A stretch of 64,000 nt of DNA from Thermodesulfitimonas autotrophica. GTDB taxonomy: Bacteria > Bacillota > Desulfotomaculia > Desulfotomaculales > Ammonificaceae. Both the position numbers and the translations under genes were made by a program. The DNA lies in assembly GCF_003815015.1 (NCBI RefSeq), contig NZ_RKRE01000003.1, positions 588,448 to 652,447 of the forward strand, given 5' to 3'. Below are positions 63,612 through 64,000 of this stretch, piece by piece. Each line of letters opens with the position of its first letter. Position 1 is the stretch's first letter. The notes under the pieces are model-generated. The model did not search any database. It saw nothing but the letters and a program-made list of their open reading frames with translations, and had not been told where the DNA came from.

Positions 63612-64000
63612 GTGCGCCCGGCATGGGCACTGTCTATAGGGTGAAAGTCCCGAACGACGAAGGTAGCGGTAGTCGTTAGCTTAAGGCAAGGGTGTCCGCC
63701 GTGAGGCGGGATCTGGAGGAAGCCGGCGGCAAACCTCTGGCCCGAGGACCACGAACCCCAGGCGAGGCTAGTGGCAGTTGGACGAGCTTGCAACACAAAG
63801 CAAAGTCCTTGCTACCGAAGGCTGCCAAGAGTAAATGGGGCGGGCGAATGGAGGGAAAGACAGCGCTCTTACCCGGGGAGGCCTGCCGGATAGGCCAGGG
63901 ATACTGGTAACCCGGGCCGAGAGGCCCGGCTGAACCGGCAGGAGTCAGCAGAGGGCATAGTACCCGGTAGGTCATGAACCGCCGGGGAAGGCCCGAACGT
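63612..64000 (+). mobile_element. Group II intron, 5' part (continues beyond the window)
   Basis: The intron starts GTGCGCCCGGCATGGGC at 63612. It contains the conserved domain I elements TAGGGTGAAAGTCCCGAAC (about 63638), GCAAGGGTGTCCGCCGTGAG (about 63686) and GAAGCCGGCGGCAAACCTC (about 63719), ending at the window edge with AGTCAGCAGAGGGCATAGT and following sequence. These match the RNA of widespread bacterial group II introns with an LtrA-type reverse transcriptase. Its reading frame would begin near or after 64000 and is not visible. The insertion lies directly behind a terminator hairpin, a known target type for some classes. Confidence 0.88.

Larger units (their letters stand above)
60583..64000. 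mobile_element. Putative sigK intervening (skin-like) element, left part
   Basis: The sigma-K match stops abruptly near 60583, and the DNA from there to the window end has a different character. It holds an attenuated small gene, an AT-rich HTH gene, a long structured non-coding stretch, an unknown alanine-rich protein and a group II intron, with no housekeeping genes. No recombinase is visible; in known skin elements it lies next to the N-terminal sigK half, which would be past 64000. The element's extent and nature are inferences. Confidence 0.5.

Overview
The window comes from a G+C-rich, spore-forming, anaerobic member of the Clostridia/Thermoanaerobacteria type, probably thermophilic. 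Sporulation is shown by SpoIIP, CotJABC and a SigK-type sigma factor fragment. Anaerobic metabolism is shown by an electron-bifurcating-type [FeFe] hydrogenase. An IspH-ribosomal protein S1 fusion, PyrR attenuators and Gram-positive gene orders fit the same group. An archaeal-style NurA/HerA/Mre11/Rad50 set suggests a thermophile, perhaps near Ammonifex, but that placement is an inference.

Layout. Positions 1-7011 hold the end of a shikimate/aromatic operon (DAHP synthase end, pheA, tyrA, aroA) running into cmk, plsC and ispH-rpsA. Positions 7.3-14.3 kb hold a DUF1614 membrane protein, spoIIP, two DUF3189 proteins, a radical-SAM/DUF512 protein, der, plsY and a transglycosylase-like protein. 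Positions 14.4-17.9 kb hold hom-thrB-lysC on the minus strand, with prmA divergent. Positions 19.0-25.7 kb hold a DNA-end-processing cassette: nurA, a nested palindromic element, herA, an Mre11-type nuclease and a Rad50-like ATPase split over three reading frames. A HesB-like selenoprotein with an in-frame UGA follows at 25.9 kb, under a palindromic operator.

Positions 26.3-33.5 kb hold hydA, hydB and hydC on the minus strand, with an ABC transporter operon on the plus strand between hydA and hydB. HydB stops where its usual C-terminal ferredoxin domain should begin. MurJ follows. Positions 35.6-40.3 kb hold a NarL-like regulator with a degenerate receiver, a SipW/TasA-like surface-fibre cluster and an L,D-transpeptidase. 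Positions 40.3-45.8 kb hold a repetitive coiled-coil protein, cotJABC, a kinase-like protein without its histidine, a response regulator and a histidine kinase interrupted by a G-tract frameshift.

Positions 46.1-58.9 kb are nucleotide biosynthesis: hpt-guaA, then tRNA-Cys running directly into a PyrR-controlled pyr operon (pyrR, second attenuator, pyrB, pyrC, carA, carB, pyrK, pyrD, pyrF, pyrE). After an integral membrane acyltransferase, the last 3.8 kb look like accessory DNA. A sigma-K gene is cut at its conserved EILM codons, and beyond the cut lie an attenuated small gene, an AT-rich HTH gene, a long structured non-coding stretch, an alanine-rich unknown protein and the 5' part of a group II intron that leaves the window. 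This resembles a skin-type sigK intervening element.

The items most worth a second look are the split-Rad50/HerA/NurA cassette with its internal palindrome, the sigK-interrupting element, the selenoprotein with its operator, and the hydrogenase locus that appears to have been split by a transporter operon.
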